Shown: positions 37,630-47,999 of the stretch, piece by piece
Numbering within the stretch: position 1 is the first letter of the stretch
Layout of the letters: each line of letters starts with the position of its first letter
From: Oceanobacillus piezotolerans
GTDB lineage: Bacteria > Bacillota > Bacilli > Bacillales > Amphibacillaceae
NCBI RefSeq assembly: GCF_003665065.1
Contig: NZ_RCHR01000003.1
Span: forward strand, 372,001-436,000
Direction of reading: 5' to 3'
Length of the DNA stretch: 64,000 nucleotides
The notes under the pieces: generated by a model
Databases searched by the model: none
What the model was told of the DNA's origin: nothing
The model's input: only the letters and a program-made list of their open reading frames with translations
Position numbers and translations under genes: made by a program

Positions 37630-40600
37630 ATGACAGAATTGAAGCGAATTAAGAAAGTGCTAGTTGCTAATCGTGGGGAGATAGCTATACGTGTTTTTCG
37701 TGCTTGCACAGAAATGAATATTCGCACCGTCGCAATTTATTCTAGTGAGGATACTGGTTCATACCATCGTTTTAAGGCTGATGAAACTTATTTAATCGGC
37801 GAAGGAAAAAAACCAATTGATGCATACCTAGATATAGAAGGGATAATTGCATTAGCTAAGAGAGTCCAGGTTGATGCCATTCACCCTGGTTACGGTTTTT
37901 TGTCTGAAAATATCGAATTTGCAAAGCGGTGTGAAGAAGAAGGCATTATTTTTATCGGACCAACCAGTGAACATTTGAGTATGTTTGGTGATAAAGTAAA
38001 AGCAAGGGAACAAGCAACAGCAGCTGGATTACCAGTCATTCCTGGCAGTGATGGTCCTGTTCAGACGATTGAAGATGTTCAAGCGTTTGGATCAAAATAT
38101 GGTTATCCGATCATAATCAAAGCTTCATTAGGTGGCGGTGGCCGTGGGATGCGTATTGTGGAGAGTGAACAAGATGTTACAGAAGCCTATGAAAGAGCAA
38201 AATCTGAAGCAAAATCGGCTTTTGGTAATGATGAGATTTATGTAGAGAAATTCATCCAAAATCCGAAGCATATTGAAGTTCAGATTATCGGTGACAAACA
38301 TGGGAACATTGTGCACCTCTATGAGAGAGATTGTTCTGTGCAAAGAAGGCATCAAAAACTTATTGAAGTTGCACCAAGTCTTTCTTTATCTGAAGAGCTT
38401 CGCGAGGAAATATGTAACGCTGCAGTTCGTTTAATGAAGAACGTTGATTACATAAATGCGGGGACAGTTGAATTTTTAGTAACGGGTGAAGAATACTATT
38501 TTATTGAGGTAAACCCTAGAGTACAGGTAGAGCATACAATCACTGAAATGATTACTGGAATCGATATTGTACAAACGCAAATTAAAGTGGCAGAAGGACA
38601 TGAGTTACATAGTGATACAATTGGTATCCCAACCCAAGAAAATGTAAGCACAATGGGTTATGCGATTCAGTCAAGGATTACGACAGAAGATCCGTTAAAT
38701 AACTTCATGCCTGATACTGGAAAGATAATGGCTTATCGTTCTGGTGGAGGATTTGGGGTACGGCTGGATGCTGGAAATGCATATCAGGGCGCCGTTATTT
38801 CTCCGCATTATGATTCCCTGTTAGTAAAGGTATCCACTCATGCGATGACATTTGAACAGGCTGCACATAAAATGGTGCGAAACCTGAAGGAATTTAGAAT
38901 TAGAGGAATTAAAACTAATATCCCATTCCTGGAAAATGTAATGGTTCATGAAAGCTTTTTATCCGGGGAATATGATACTACATTTATTGATAAAACTCCT
39001 GAGTTATTTGTATTTCCAAAACGACGTGACAGAGGGACAAAAATGCTCAGCTATATCGGTTACACGACAGTAAATGGAGTGGAAGGTTTACCGAAAAAAG
39101 AGAAGCCGGAGTTTCCGTCGTTAGAAATACCTAAAATTGATCCTTTAGAGAGTTTTCCAAATGGTACAAAGCAAATACTGGAAGAACAAGGTCCAGAAGG
39201 CTTAGCAAATTGGCTGAAAAACCAAAAAGAAGTTTTATTAACTGACACTACATTCCGTGATGCACACCAATCACTGCTGGCGACTAGAATCAGAACGAAA
39301 GATATTTTAAGAATTGCTGAACCTACAGCAAACATGCTTCCTAACTTATTTTCTGTTGAAATGTGGGGAGGAGCTACGTTTGATGTAGCATACCGTTTCC
39401 TAAAAGAAAATCCATGGCACCGATTGATAAAATTACGTGAAAAGATGCCAAATATCCTTTTCCAAATGCTTCTGCGTGCAAGTAATGCAGTAGGATATAA
39501 AAATTATCCAGATAATTTAATAGATGAGTTTGTAGAGAAAAGTGCAAACGCTGGAATAGATGTCTTCCGTATCTTTGACAGTTTAAACTGGATCGAAGGA
39601 ATGAAGCCGGCAATTGAAGCAGTTCGTGCGAATAATAAAGTGGCAGAAGCCACTCTATGCTACACTGGTGATATCTTGGACAAGGGCCGTCAAAAATACG
39701 ATATGCAGTATTACAAAACAATGGCAAAAGAACTAGAAGCGTCAGGTGCACACATACTTGGAATTAAAGATATGGCAGGATTGCTTAAGCCGGAAGCTGC
39801 TTACCAGTTAATCTCTACGTTAAAAGAAACCGTTGATATTCCAATTCATCTTCATACACATGATACAAGTGGCAATGGTATTTTTACTTATGCACGTGCA
39901 ATTGAAGCTGGTGTGGATGTAGTCGATGTAGCAACAGGATCCATGGCTGGAAATACTTCACAGCCTAGTGCACAATCGTTGTATTATGCTTTACAAGGTA
40001 CGGAAAGACAACCGAGAGTTAATATTGAGAACTATGAAGAAATATCTACTTATTGGGAAGGTGTTCGGAAATATTACCAAGAGTTTGAAAGTGGAATGAA
40101 TGCTCCGCACTCTGAAATATACTTCCATGAAATGCCTGGTGGTCAATATAGTAATTTACAGCAACAAGCAAAGGCAGTTGGACTTGGAGAACGCTGGTCA
40201 GAAGTTAAAACCATGTACCGAAAAGTAAACGATATGTTTGGTGATGTTGTTAAGGTAACACCTTCATCTAAAGTAATTGGTGACATGGCATTGTTTATGG
40301 TACAAAACAATCTTACAGAAGAAGATGTTTATCAAAAAGGAGAATCCATCGATTTCCCTGACTCTGTTATAGAATTTGTACAAGGCTATATTGGTCAGCC
40401 GTATCAAGGGTTTCCGAAAGAACTGCAAAGGATCATCTTGAAAGATAGAGAAGCCATTACGGTGAGACCTGGAGAATTGTTAGAGCCAATTGATTTTAAA
40501 GAGATACGTGATACATTATTTAATCAATTAAACAGACAAGTTACAAGCTTTGACTGTATTTCATATGCACTTTATCCAAAGGTATTCCTTGATTATCAAT

Positions 40601-41073
40601 CATTTTATGAAAAGTATGGAGATGTATCCGTACTTGATACGCCAACCTTCTTCTACGGAATGAGGCTAGGCGAAGAAATAGAAATTGAGATTGAAAAGGG
40701 GAAAACATTATTTGTAAAATTAGTATCTATTTCTGAAGCAAGATTGGACGGAACTCGTACTATCTATTTCGAATTAAACGGTCAGCCGAGAGAAGTTACC
40801 GTAAAAGACGAAAATATTAAAACGAATATTGTGGAACGTCCAAAAGTAGATAAGGGTATTAATAAGCAAATTGGTGCCACCATGCCAGGTACTGTTCTTA
40901 AAGTAAATTGTGCAAAAGGGGATAAAGTAGAGAAGGGACAACATCTTCTTACTACAGAAGCGATGAAAATGGAGACTACTGTACAAGCACCTTTTGCTGG
41001 TACAATCAAAGAATTGTATGTAAGTAATGGCGATGCAATAGCGGTTGATGATTTATTAATAGAATTTGAATAA
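37630..41073 (+). CDS. pyc: Pyruvate carboxylase
   Basis: 1147 residues, making oxaloacetate from pyruvate. Biotin carboxylase (1-~450: HPGYGFLSEN, the ATP-binding GGGGRGMRI and EVNPRVQVEHTITE), carboxyltransferase (~530-800: DTTFRDAHQSLLATR, metal-binding HLHTHDTSG), an allosteric/tetramer region, and a biotin carrier whose lysine is K1113 in TEAMKMET. GAGGAGG lies 8 nt before the ATG. DarB, its c-di-AMP-sensitive activator in B. subtilis, is encoded at 9.4 kb. Confidence 0.98.
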   Translation: MTELKRIKKVLVANRGEIAIRVFRACTEMNIRTVAIYSSEDTGSYHRFKADETYLIGEGKKPIDAYLDIEGIIALAKRVQVDAIHPGYGFLSENIEFAKRCEEEGIIFIGPTSEHLSMFGDKVKAREQATAAGLPVIPGSDGPVQTIEDVQAFGSKYGYPIIIKASLGGGGRGMRIVESEQDVTEAYERAKSEAKSAFGNDEIYVEKFIQNPKHIEVQIIGDKHGNIVHLYERDCSVQRRHQKLIEVAPSLSLSEELREEICNAAVRLMKNVDYINAGTVEFLVTGEEYYFIEVNPRVQVEHTITEMITGIDIVQTQIKVAEGHELHSDTIGIPTQENVSTMGYAIQSRITTEDPLNNFMPDTGKIMAYRSGGGFGVRLDAGNAYQGAVISPHYDSLLVKVSTHAMTFEQAAHKMVRNLKEFRIRGIKTNIPFLENVMVHESFLSGEYDTTFIDKTPELFVFPKRRDRGTKMLSYIGYTTVNGVEGLPKKEKPEFPSLEIPKIDPLESFPNGTKQILEEQGPEGLANWLKNQKEVLLTDTTFRDAHQSLLATRIRTKDILRIAEPTANMLPNLFSVEMWGGATFDVAYRFLKENPWHRLIKLREKMPNILFQMLLRASNAVGYKNYPDNLIDEFVEKSANAGIDVFRIFDSLNWIEGMKPAIEAVRANNKVAEATLCYTGDILDKGRQKYDMQYYKTMAKELEASGAHILGIKDMAGLLKPEAAYQLISTLKETVDIPIHLHTHDTSGNGIFTYARAIEAGVDVVDVATGSMAGNTSQPSAQSLYYALQGTERQPRVNIENYEEISTYWEGVRKYYQEFESGMNAPHSEIYFHEMPGGQYSNLQQQAKAVGLGERWSEVKTMYRKVNDMFGDVVKVTPSSKVIGDMALFMVQNNLTEEDVYQKGESIDFPDSVIEFVQGYIGQPYQGFPKELQRIILKDREAITVRPGELLEPIDFKEIRDTLFNQLNRQVTSFDCISYALYPKVFLDYQSFYEKYGDVSVLDTPTFFYGMRLGEEIEIEIEKGKTLFVKLVSISEARLDGTRTIYFELNGQPREVTVKDENIKTNIVERPKVDKGINKQIGATMPGTVLKVNCAKGDKVEKGQHLLTTEAMKMETTVQAPFAGTIKELYVSNGDAIAVDDLLIEFE

Positions 41074-41075
41074 GA

Positions 41076-41114
41076 AAGAGGGAAGCAGCTAACATGAAGC
41101 TGCTTCCCTTTTTT
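41076..41114 (+). terminator. Terminator of pyc
   Basis: GAGGGAAGCAGCT / AGCTGCTTCCCTT with an AACATGA loop and TTTTTT. A separate 20-bp palindrome (TTTACCGTTT / AAACGGTAAA) follows near 41122-41142. Confidence 0.9.
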
Positions 41115-41244
41115 CACATTTTTACCGTTTAAAACGGTAAATAGTATAAAGAATAGAAATTCGTTTTCTTGCATTATGCATTTATTTATAAGCCCTGGCC
41201 AGCAGTGACACAGGTACTTTGTGAAAGAGAAATGTTTCCTGTTT

Positions 41245-42198
41245 TTAGATAATTAATTCTCTCTTATTTAGTTCCTCTTGATATAATTTTTCTGCTTTGG
41301 ATGATCGGTTTGAAAGAAGTACAAAGTAGCTAAGCATACCAAAGTAACAAGAGACAACAAGAGCGTGCAACAAAGCAATGCCAAGGTTTAATAAGGTAAA
41401 GATGATAAGTGCACCTAGTATTACCTGGAATGAAATTAAGGAGATTGTAATTGCCCAACTCCAAACCATCACTTTACTCGATTTATAGTATTTTATCATT
41501 CTAATAGTCAGAATTAGAGTCCAAATGAATAGCATACCTGCACTTAGTCGATGCCCCATCTGGATCCACTGTTGTAGATAGTAATCAGAAAATGCGAATG
41601 GATCACTATTATTACAGAATGGCCAACTGCCGCATACCAAATTGGACTCAGTATGTCTGACAAGCGCTCCTGTGTAAACAACCAATAGTGTATAAATTGT
41701 TAAGGCATAAATCTCGATTCGGTGCTTCTTTTTTATTAAAAGTGTCTTTGTATCCCATTTTTTGTCAATCTCGAATATAAGTAGCGTTAATAAGAAAACA
41801 GAAGCAAATGAGATTAATGAAATTCCAAAGTGTGTGGCCAAAACAAAATCATTCTGTCCCCAAACAACCGCAGCAGCACCTACTAAAGCTTGAACGACAA
41901 TGAAGAAAACAGAAAGGAAGGCTAAAAATTTTACTTCTCGAATATTTCCCAGGTTTCTCCATGCAAGAATTGCTAGTAATAATACTACAATCCCTACAAC
42001 ACCTGTAACTAAACGGTGACTGAGTTCAATTGCCATTTCAATCGTAACTATTGATGGCAGCACTTCACCCTCACATAATGGCCAACTATTTCCACAGCCA
42101 TCTGCTGAACCGGTTTTAGTAACAAGTGCTCCGCCTAACAATAAAAAAAGCATACAAATTGTTGCAATTACAGATAAGTATTTCAATTGTTTAATCAT
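41245..42198 (-). CDS. ctaA: Heme A synthase
   Basis: 317-residue, eight-helix protein converting heme O to heme A. The Cys pair motif CGNSWPLCEG, paired later with CGSWPFCNN, and the heme-ligand His residues in ELSHRLVTG, THFG, MGHRLSAG and ALLHALV are present. The start is the ATG after GAGAGGCAGAAGA, 18 codons inside the longest frame. Divergent from ctaB, as in B. subtilis. Confidence 0.95.
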   Translation of the reverse strand: MIKQLKYLSVIATICMLFLLLGGALVTKTGSADGCGNSWPLCEGEVLPSIVTIEMAIELSHRLVTGVVGIVVLLLAILAWRNLGNIREVKFLAFLSVFFIVVQALVGAAAVVWGQNDFVLATHFGISLISFASVFLLTLLIFEIDKKWDTKTLLIKKKHRIEIYALTIYTLLVVYTGALVRHTESNLVCGSWPFCNNSDPFAFSDYYLQQWIQMGHRLSAGMLFIWTLILTIRMIKYYKSSKVMVWSWAITISLISFQVILGALIIFTLLNLGIALLHALVVSCYFGMLSYFVLLSNRSSKAEKLYQEELNKRELII

Positions 42199-42729
42199 TC
42201 TTCTGCCTCTCTTTTTATGTATTACTCTATTTATAATAATATTAATTGACAAAACAATCCAATAAAAGCTATTCCGCTGTAGCTTATTAGCAAACTATCA
42301 TCTGGTAAACTTTATACTTGCTCTATAGGAGGGCAAGTAAAACAAAAAATGGACTAACGGTAAAATTACTAGTTAATTGCTAGCTTTCTATACTATAACA
42401 TGCTTTTTTTATGATTTACACTATTTAAAAAAGTAAAAACTCCTTGCATTATTGATAGGAGTTTGCTAGAAATAATATAGAGAGGATAATTGCTAACTAA
42501 GGTCTAAACAAAGATTACATATTATTCAGAATGCAACTGCATCCACTGGATGTATTTTTTGTTCGAAATGTTGTCACTTTCCAAGGGCGTACTCCATGAT
42601 ATTATTAAACAATATGGCATATTAGATAATATGGTGCCTCCATGTTACAATTTATTAGTAGATGTTACAGTTTTTTAATATTTCTAACTTGGAAAACATC
42701 GTTGATTTTAGATAAAAGGAGGGGAAAAG
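42199..42729. other. ctaA-ctaB divergent control region
   Basis: About 530 AT-rich bases. A 7-bp stem AAACTCC / GGAGTTT lies at 42437-42464. B. subtilis uses ResD and CcpA here; I could not identify their sites by eye. Confidence 0.4.
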
Positions 42730-43671
42730 TTGGAAAAAGCGAGTACGTCCTATAGAGAAGTGCAAAACGATACTACGGTATCTACCGGACAAAAAATAAA
42801 AACGTTTATTTCTGAATTTAAAGCCCTTATTAAAATTGGTATTGTCCATTCTAATCTAATTACTACATTTGCTGGTTTCTGGTTAGCTATTTACTTTACT
42901 GGCTCTTCTATTACCTCTCATTGGGATACTTTAGTGTACACAATGCTTGGGAGTGGATTAGTAATAGCGGGAGGCTGTATCCTTAATAATTGGTATGATG
43001 TAGATATCGATCCCAAAATGAACCGAACAAGTAAACGTCCAACGGTCACAGGGTTCTTTTCCATGAAAGCGGTATTAACGATGGGAATTGCAGCAAGTAT
43101 CATTGGTTTTATTTTGTTAGGATTAGCTACTTTCACATCAGCAGTATTTGGCTTTATTGGCTGGTTTGTTTACGTAGTTCTCTATACAATGTGGACAAAG
43201 CGCACGACTACTTTAAATACGGCTGTGGGAAGTCTATCAGGAGCAATGCCGCCATTAATCGGTTGGACTGCAATTAATCCAGAGTTCCATGTTATTCCTC
43301 TGATTCTATTCTTTATTATGTTTTTATGGCAAACACCGCATTTTCTTGCGCTAGCTATGAAGAAAACAGATGATTATAGGAGAGCGGGAGTTCCAATGCT
43401 GCCAGTAGTTCATGGGTTTGAAATGACAAAACGTCAGATAGTGGTTTATATTGCATGTTTACTGCCTTTGCCGTTTTTTCTAACTTCTTTAGGAACAGTA
43501 TTTGTAGTTGTAGCTACTATGATGAATATTGGTTGGTTAATTATCGGTTTTCGGGGATTTTTTGTGAAAGATGATCTAAAATGGGCAAACATGATTTTTA
43601 TTTATTCTCTAAATTATCTCACAGTTGTATTCTTGTTAATGATTGTGGTAACTTTACCTATTTTTAACTAG
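42730..43671 (+). CDS. ctaB: Protoheme IX farnesyltransferase (heme O synthase)
   Basis: 313-residue UbiA-family prenyltransferase attaching farnesyl to heme. NNWYDVDIDPKMNRT and the second Asp-rich loop KKTDDYRRAGVPMLPV are diagnostic. TTG start 5 nt after AGGAGGGG. First gene of the ctaBCDEF run. Confidence 0.96.
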   Translation: MEKASTSYREVQNDTTVSTGQKIKTFISEFKALIKIGIVHSNLITTFAGFWLAIYFTGSSITSHWDTLVYTMLGSGLVIAGGCILNNWYDVDIDPKMNRTSKRPTVTGFFSMKAVLTMGIAASIIGFILLGLATFTSAVFGFIGWFVYVVLYTMWTKRTTTLNTAVGSLSGAMPPLIGWTAINPEFHVIPLILFFIMFLWQTPHFLALAMKKTDDYRRAGVPMLPVVHGFEMTKRQIVVYIACLLPLPFFLTSLGTVFVVVATMMNIGWLIIGFRGFFVKDDLKWANMIFIYSLNYLTVVFLLMIVVTLPIFN

Positions 43672-43752
43672 AGTACAAGATATTTGTTTTTAGTTAGCTT
43701 TCATTCTTAATATAGTTATAGAAAAAACAAAGGAGAAAGAGAGGTTCAATTC

Positions 43753-44808
43753 ATGAATCGATGGATGGGAAAAATTAAAGCATTAATCCTGTTAGGTTTT
43801 GTATCCCTAGTATTGGCTGCTTGTGGGAAAGAAAACTTGACAGCTCTCGACCCTAAGGGTTACGGGGCAGAAGTTTCTATGGATATCATGATTCTTTCAA
43901 TCATTATTATGATTGCTGTATTTGTCATCGTTATGCTGGTGTATACTGTAGCAATTATTCGATTCCGTAGAAAGAAGGGGCAAGAGAACTACATTCCGAA
44001 ACAGGTTGAGGGGAATCACAAGTTAGAAATTGTTTGGACAGCAATACCTATTGTTTTAGTTATTATTCTAGCAGTACCGACAATTTTTACTGTTTTTGAT
44101 TTGGCTGATGATGCTGATGCTAGTGAATCAATATCAATCGATGTTACAGGTAATCAGTATTGGTGGCACTTTAACTATTCGAATGAGGAGATTCAAACAA
44201 GTCAGGACATGTATATTCCAGTAAATGAAAAAGTTTATTTGAATATTGACTCTGCGGATGTTATTCACTCATTCTGGGTACCAACTATTTCAGGGAAGAT
44301 GGATGCAAATCCAGAAAACACAAATACGATGTATATTGAAGCATACGAAGAAGGCGTATATTGGGGTAAGTGCGCTGAACTATGCGGTCCTTCTCACTCA
44401 CTAATGGATTTTAAGATAGTTGTTGTGAGTCAGGAAGAATATGATCAATGGGTTGAAGATATGAAAAGTGTGGATCCGGAGGCAGAACCCGAAACTGCTT
44501 CAGCTCAGGAAGGGAAAGACCTTTTTGAAGCAAACAGCTGTATTGGCTGCCATGCCATTGGATCGTCACCATCTGCAGTTGGACCAAACTTAACTAATTT
44601 TGCTAACCGTACAACTTTAGCTGGGGTAGAAGACTTAACATATGAAAATTTAGTTGACTGGTTAATGAATCCTGAAGCATTGAAACCAGGCAATAAAATG
44701 ACTGGTAATTATCCTGAACTATCAGAAGATGAGGCAAGTAGTATTGCTGAATATCTATTAGGGCTGGATCATTCAGAAATAAATCCAGAAAGTGCAGGAA
44801 ACGAATAG
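43753..44808 (+). CDS. ctaC: caa3 oxidase subunit II with fused cytochrome c
   Basis: 351-residue lipoprotein (LVLAAC, Cys24): two helices, a CuA cupredoxin domain (GKCAELCGPSHSLMDF with Cys, Cys, His and Met ligands), and a C-terminal cytochrome c (CIGCHAIG, distal Met in PGNKM). The fusion defines a caa3-type oxidase. Copper delivery is probably by the Sco protein at 7.1 kb. Confidence 0.97.
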   Translation: MNRWMGKIKALILLGFVSLVLAACGKENLTALDPKGYGAEVSMDIMILSIIIMIAVFVIVMLVYTVAIIRFRRKKGQENYIPKQVEGNHKLEIVWTAIPIVLVIILAVPTIFTVFDLADDADASESISIDVTGNQYWWHFNYSNEEIQTSQDMYIPVNEKVYLNIDSADVIHSFWVPTISGKMDANPENTNTMYIEAYEEGVYWGKCAELCGPSHSLMDFKIVVVSQEEYDQWVEDMKSVDPEAEPETASAQEGKDLFEANSCIGCHAIGSSPSAVGPNLTNFANRTTLAGVEDLTYENLVDWLMNPEALKPGNKMTGNYPELSEDEASSIAEYLLGLDHSEINPESAGNE

Positions 44809-44853
44809 AGAGAATAAATTTGGGATGGAAGACACAAAAGGGAGGTTTCAATA

Positions 44854-46710
44854 TTGAGTATTGCGTCTACTCAACAGAAAGGCTTCTGGGCCATTTTATG
44901 GGACTACTTAACAACAGTTGACCATAAGAAGCTTGGAAATATGTATATTGCTGCTGGAGCATTTTTCTTTGTGCTCGGGGGGATTGAAGCACTAGTTATT
45001 CGTATACAATTAGCAAAACCTGAGAATGATTTCATTAGTGCTGGCTTGTATAATGAAATGATTACCATGCATGGTACTACAATGATATTTTTTGCTGCTA
45101 TGCCTATTTTAATTGGATTTATGAATGCTATCATGCCGCTTCAAATTGGTGCACGTGACGTAGCATTTCCTTTCTTAAACTCATTAGGATTTTGGTTATT
45201 CCTATTTGGTGGGATTATGTTAAATCTTAGTTGGTTTTTAGGCGGAGCACCGGATGCTGGCTGGACAGCATATGCACCGTTATCTATTCAGTCACCAGGA
45301 CATGGTATGGATTTTTATATTTTGGGATTACAGCTTTCAGGGGCAGGTACGTTAATGGGGGGGATTAATTTCCTTGTTACTATCGTTACTATGAGAGCTC
45401 CTGGTATGACTTATATGCGTATGCCATTATTTACCTGGACTACATTTGTAGCAAGTATCTTGATCTTATTTGCATTTCCAGCTCTAACGGTTGGTCTTTT
45501 CTTGCTAATGTTTGACCGTTTGTTTGGATCCGCATTCTTTGACGTTGCTTTAGGTGGTAACTCAGTTATATGGCAACATTTATTCTGGATTTTTGGGCAC
45601 CCGGAAGTATATATCTTAATCTTGCCTGCGTTTGGGATTTTTAGCGAGATCATTCCAGTTTTTTCTAGAAAGCGGTTATTTGGTTATACATCTATGGTAT
45701 TTGCAACGTTCTTAATTGCCTTTTTAGGATTTATGGTTTGGGCGCACCATATGTTTGCCGTAGGTTTGGGACCGACAGCAAACGCTATCTTCGCAGTTGG
45801 CACGATGGCAATTGCCGTTCCTACAGGTATTAAAATCTTCAACTGGTTAGCAACATTGTGGGGAGGAAGTATTACCATTAATTCTGCCATGCTTTGGTCT
45901 TTAGGGTTTATTCCATCCTTTACTATTGGCGGGATGACAGGGGTTATGCTCGGTGCTACAACTGCTGATTACCAATATCATGACACCTACTTTGTTATAG
46001 CGCATTTCCACTATGTTATTGTAGGTGGGGTAGTATTTGGTATTTTAGCTGGACTGCATTACTGGTGGCCTAAATTGTTTGGTAAAGTGTTAAATGAAGC
46101 GATGGGTAAAATTGCTTTCTGGTTCTTCTTTATTGGTTTCCATTTAACTTTCTTTATCCAACATTTCTTAGGACTGATGGGAATGCCTCGTCGTTATTGG
46201 GTGTTCTTAGAAGGACAAGGATTAGATACAGGAAATATGATTAGTACAGTTGGCGCTTTTCTAATGGGTATTGGTTCACTTGTATTCATTATTAACGTCG
46301 TGTATACAACTGTAAAAGGTGAAAAAGCCGGAAACGATCCATGGGGTGACGGCCGTTCACTTGAATGGTCAATTTCATCACCGCCAAAAGAGTATAACTT
46401 TAAGCAATTGCCATTAGTTCGTGGTTTAGATCCATATTGGATTGAAAAAATGGAAGGAAATAAAAAGATGACACCAGCTCAGCCAGTAAATGATATTCAT
46501 ATGCCAAATGGTTCCATTCTTCCACTTATTATGACTATAGGATTCTTCATAGCTTCATTTGGGTTTATTTACCAAGTGGATAATAATTTATGGCTCATTG
46601 CCTTATTTGGTGGTATGGCTATTGCTTTAGGTAGTATGCTAGCACGTTCATTAGTGGATGATTATGGTTATCATATTCATAAAGAAGACCTTGAGAAGGA
46701 GGTTGACTAA
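44854..46710 (+). CDS. ctaD: Cytochrome caa3 oxidase subunit I
   Basis: 618-residue catalytic subunit with the heme a and heme a3-CuB centres. MHGTTMIFF carries a heme a His, GHPEVYILILPAFG the His-Tyr CuB pair, WAHHMFAVG the other CuB His residues, and AHFHYVIVGG the heme ligands. TTG start after GGGAGGTTTCAATA. Confidence 0.98.
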   Translation: MSIASTQQKGFWAILWDYLTTVDHKKLGNMYIAAGAFFFVLGGIEALVIRIQLAKPENDFISAGLYNEMITMHGTTMIFFAAMPILIGFMNAIMPLQIGARDVAFPFLNSLGFWLFLFGGIMLNLSWFLGGAPDAGWTAYAPLSIQSPGHGMDFYILGLQLSGAGTLMGGINFLVTIVTMRAPGMTYMRMPLFTWTTFVASILILFAFPALTVGLFLLMFDRLFGSAFFDVALGGNSVIWQHLFWIFGHPEVYILILPAFGIFSEIIPVFSRKRLFGYTSMVFATFLIAFLGFMVWAHHMFAVGLGPTANAIFAVGTMAIAVPTGIKIFNWLATLWGGSITINSAMLWSLGFIPSFTIGGMTGVMLGATTADYQYHDTYFVIAHFHYVIVGGVVFGILAGLHYWWPKLFGKVLNEAMGKIAFWFFFIGFHLTFFIQHFLGLMGMPRRYWVFLEGQGLDTGNMISTVGAFLMGIGSLVFIINVVYTTVKGEKAGNDPWGDGRSLEWSISSPPKEYNFKQLPLVRGLDPYWIEKMEGNKKMTPAQPVNDIHMPNGSILPLIMTIGFFIASFGFIYQVDNNLWLIALFGGMAIALGSMLARSLVDDYGYHIHKEDLEKEVD

Positions 46711-46711
46711 G

Positions 46712-47335
46712 ATGAGTCAGGAACATACTTTAGATCCAAATAACCTGCCTAAGGATCCTGCAAAGTCCACACTTGAGGGGAAACATAAATTCTTAGGATT
46801 ATGGTTCTTCCTGGGTGGAGAAACTGTTCTCTTTTCTTGCTTCTTTGCCACGTATTTGGCATTGAAAAACTCGACAGCTGGTGGACCTACATCACAAGAT
46901 TTATTTGGATTAGAACTTGTTTTTATTATGACAATCTTGTTGTTAACTAGTTCTCTAACAAGTGTGTATGCTATTTATCATATGAAAAACTATGATTTTA
47001 AGAAGATGCAATTGTGGTTTGGAATAACTGCTCTTCTGGGGCTAGCGTTCTTAGGGTTTGAAATTTATGAATTCTATCATTATATTACAGACTACGGTTT
47101 TACATTTCGTTCCTCAGCTTTTGGGTCAGCTTTCTATACGTTGGTTGGATTCCATGGTGGTCACGTAGTGTTTGGACTTAGTTGGCTTATCGCATTAATG
47201 GTGCGTAATGCGAGACGAGGTATTACATTGAAAAATGCATCCAAATTCAATACGTTTTCTTTGTATTGGCACTTTATCGATGTAGTTTGGGTATTTATCT
47301 TTACTGTTGTATATTTGATGGGGATGGTGAGTTAA
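46712..47335 (+). CDS. ctaE: Cytochrome caa3 oxidase subunit III
   Basis: 207 residues, five helices; GLWFFLGGETVLFSCFFATY, GFHGGHVVFGLSW and SLYWHFIDVVWVFIFT are standard. It begins 1 nt after the ctaD stop, with AGAAGGAGGTT before the ATG, so the two are translationally coupled. Confidence 0.96.
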   Translation: MSQEHTLDPNNLPKDPAKSTLEGKHKFLGLWFFLGGETVLFSCFFATYLALKNSTAGGPTSQDLFGLELVFIMTILLLTSSLTSVYAIYHMKNYDFKKMQLWFGITALLGLAFLGFEIYEFYHYITDYGFTFRSSAFGSAFYTLVGFHGGHVVFGLSWLIALMVRNARRGITLKNASKFNTFSLYWHFIDVVWVFIFTVVYLMGMVS

Positions 47336-47338
47336 TTT

Positions 47339-47659
47339 ATGACTGAAAATACAAGCATGAGTAAACTTAATTCATACCAAAATCATAAGAGCAAGGAAGA
47401 AATGAAACATCAAGTTATTACATTTGCCTTAATGATTATCTTTACGTTAATTGCGTTTTATGCAGTTGCTGTCGATATGGATAAGATTTTTGTCATTCCA
47501 CTTATTCTTATTTTGGCTATTGTACAAGTGGGCTTTCAATTTTACTATTTTATGCATATGAAAGATAAAGGGCATGAGCTAGTCGCTCTATTAATCTTTG
47601 GCGGTATCTGGGTAGCTGCCGTTGCTATATTAACTTTTACTACAATTATTTGGTGGTAA
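47339..47659 (+). CDS. ctaF: Cytochrome caa3 oxidase subunit IV
   Basis: 106 residues with three helices and QVGFQFYYFMHMKDKGHE, the conserved motif of bacterial COX IV. Starts 3 nt past ctaE. Confidence 0.93.
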   Translation: MTENTSMSKLNSYQNHKSKEEMKHQVITFALMIIFTLIAFYAVAVDMDKIFVIPLILILAIVQVGFQFYYFMHMKDKGHELVALLIFGGIWVAAVAILTFTTIIWW

Positions 47660-47670
47660 TCTTATTAGCA

Positions 47671-47702
47671 AAGAAGATCGGGATATATACCCGGTCTTTT
47701 TT
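47671..47702 (+). terminator. Terminator of ctaBCDEF
   Basis: AAGATCGGG / CCCGGTCTT (one wobble) followed by TTTT. Confidence 0.75.
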
Positions 47703-47703
47703 G

Positions 47704-47999
47704 CTCGTTATATGCTGATTAGTAAGATCGCAGCTTTAACGGATTGTAAGCCCTTATTAGAAGACGAGGAATGGGAGTGGGGGAGAAACAGCAAGTGAAC
47801 ATCTGAGTCGCACAAGAGCTCCATACTCACACCCTTTTGGTGCTAAACTCAGAAGGAATGGAAGAAAAACCTACTGAGTAAAGTTTCACTTTATTCTTCA
47901 TTGATAAATTGTTTGAATATCGTCACAAAATAAGTGTGCATTTTAATATAAAATAAAAGATGAAAGACTGAAAACCTATTTACGATGGAGTGAATACAT
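47704..47999. other. Spacer with a weak short-repeat copy
   Basis: At 47720-47775 AGCTTTAACGGATTGTAAG and an AG-rich stretch with GTGGGGG resemble the short dispersed repeat. No gene is seen. The rest may be a decayed larger version. Confidence 0.35.
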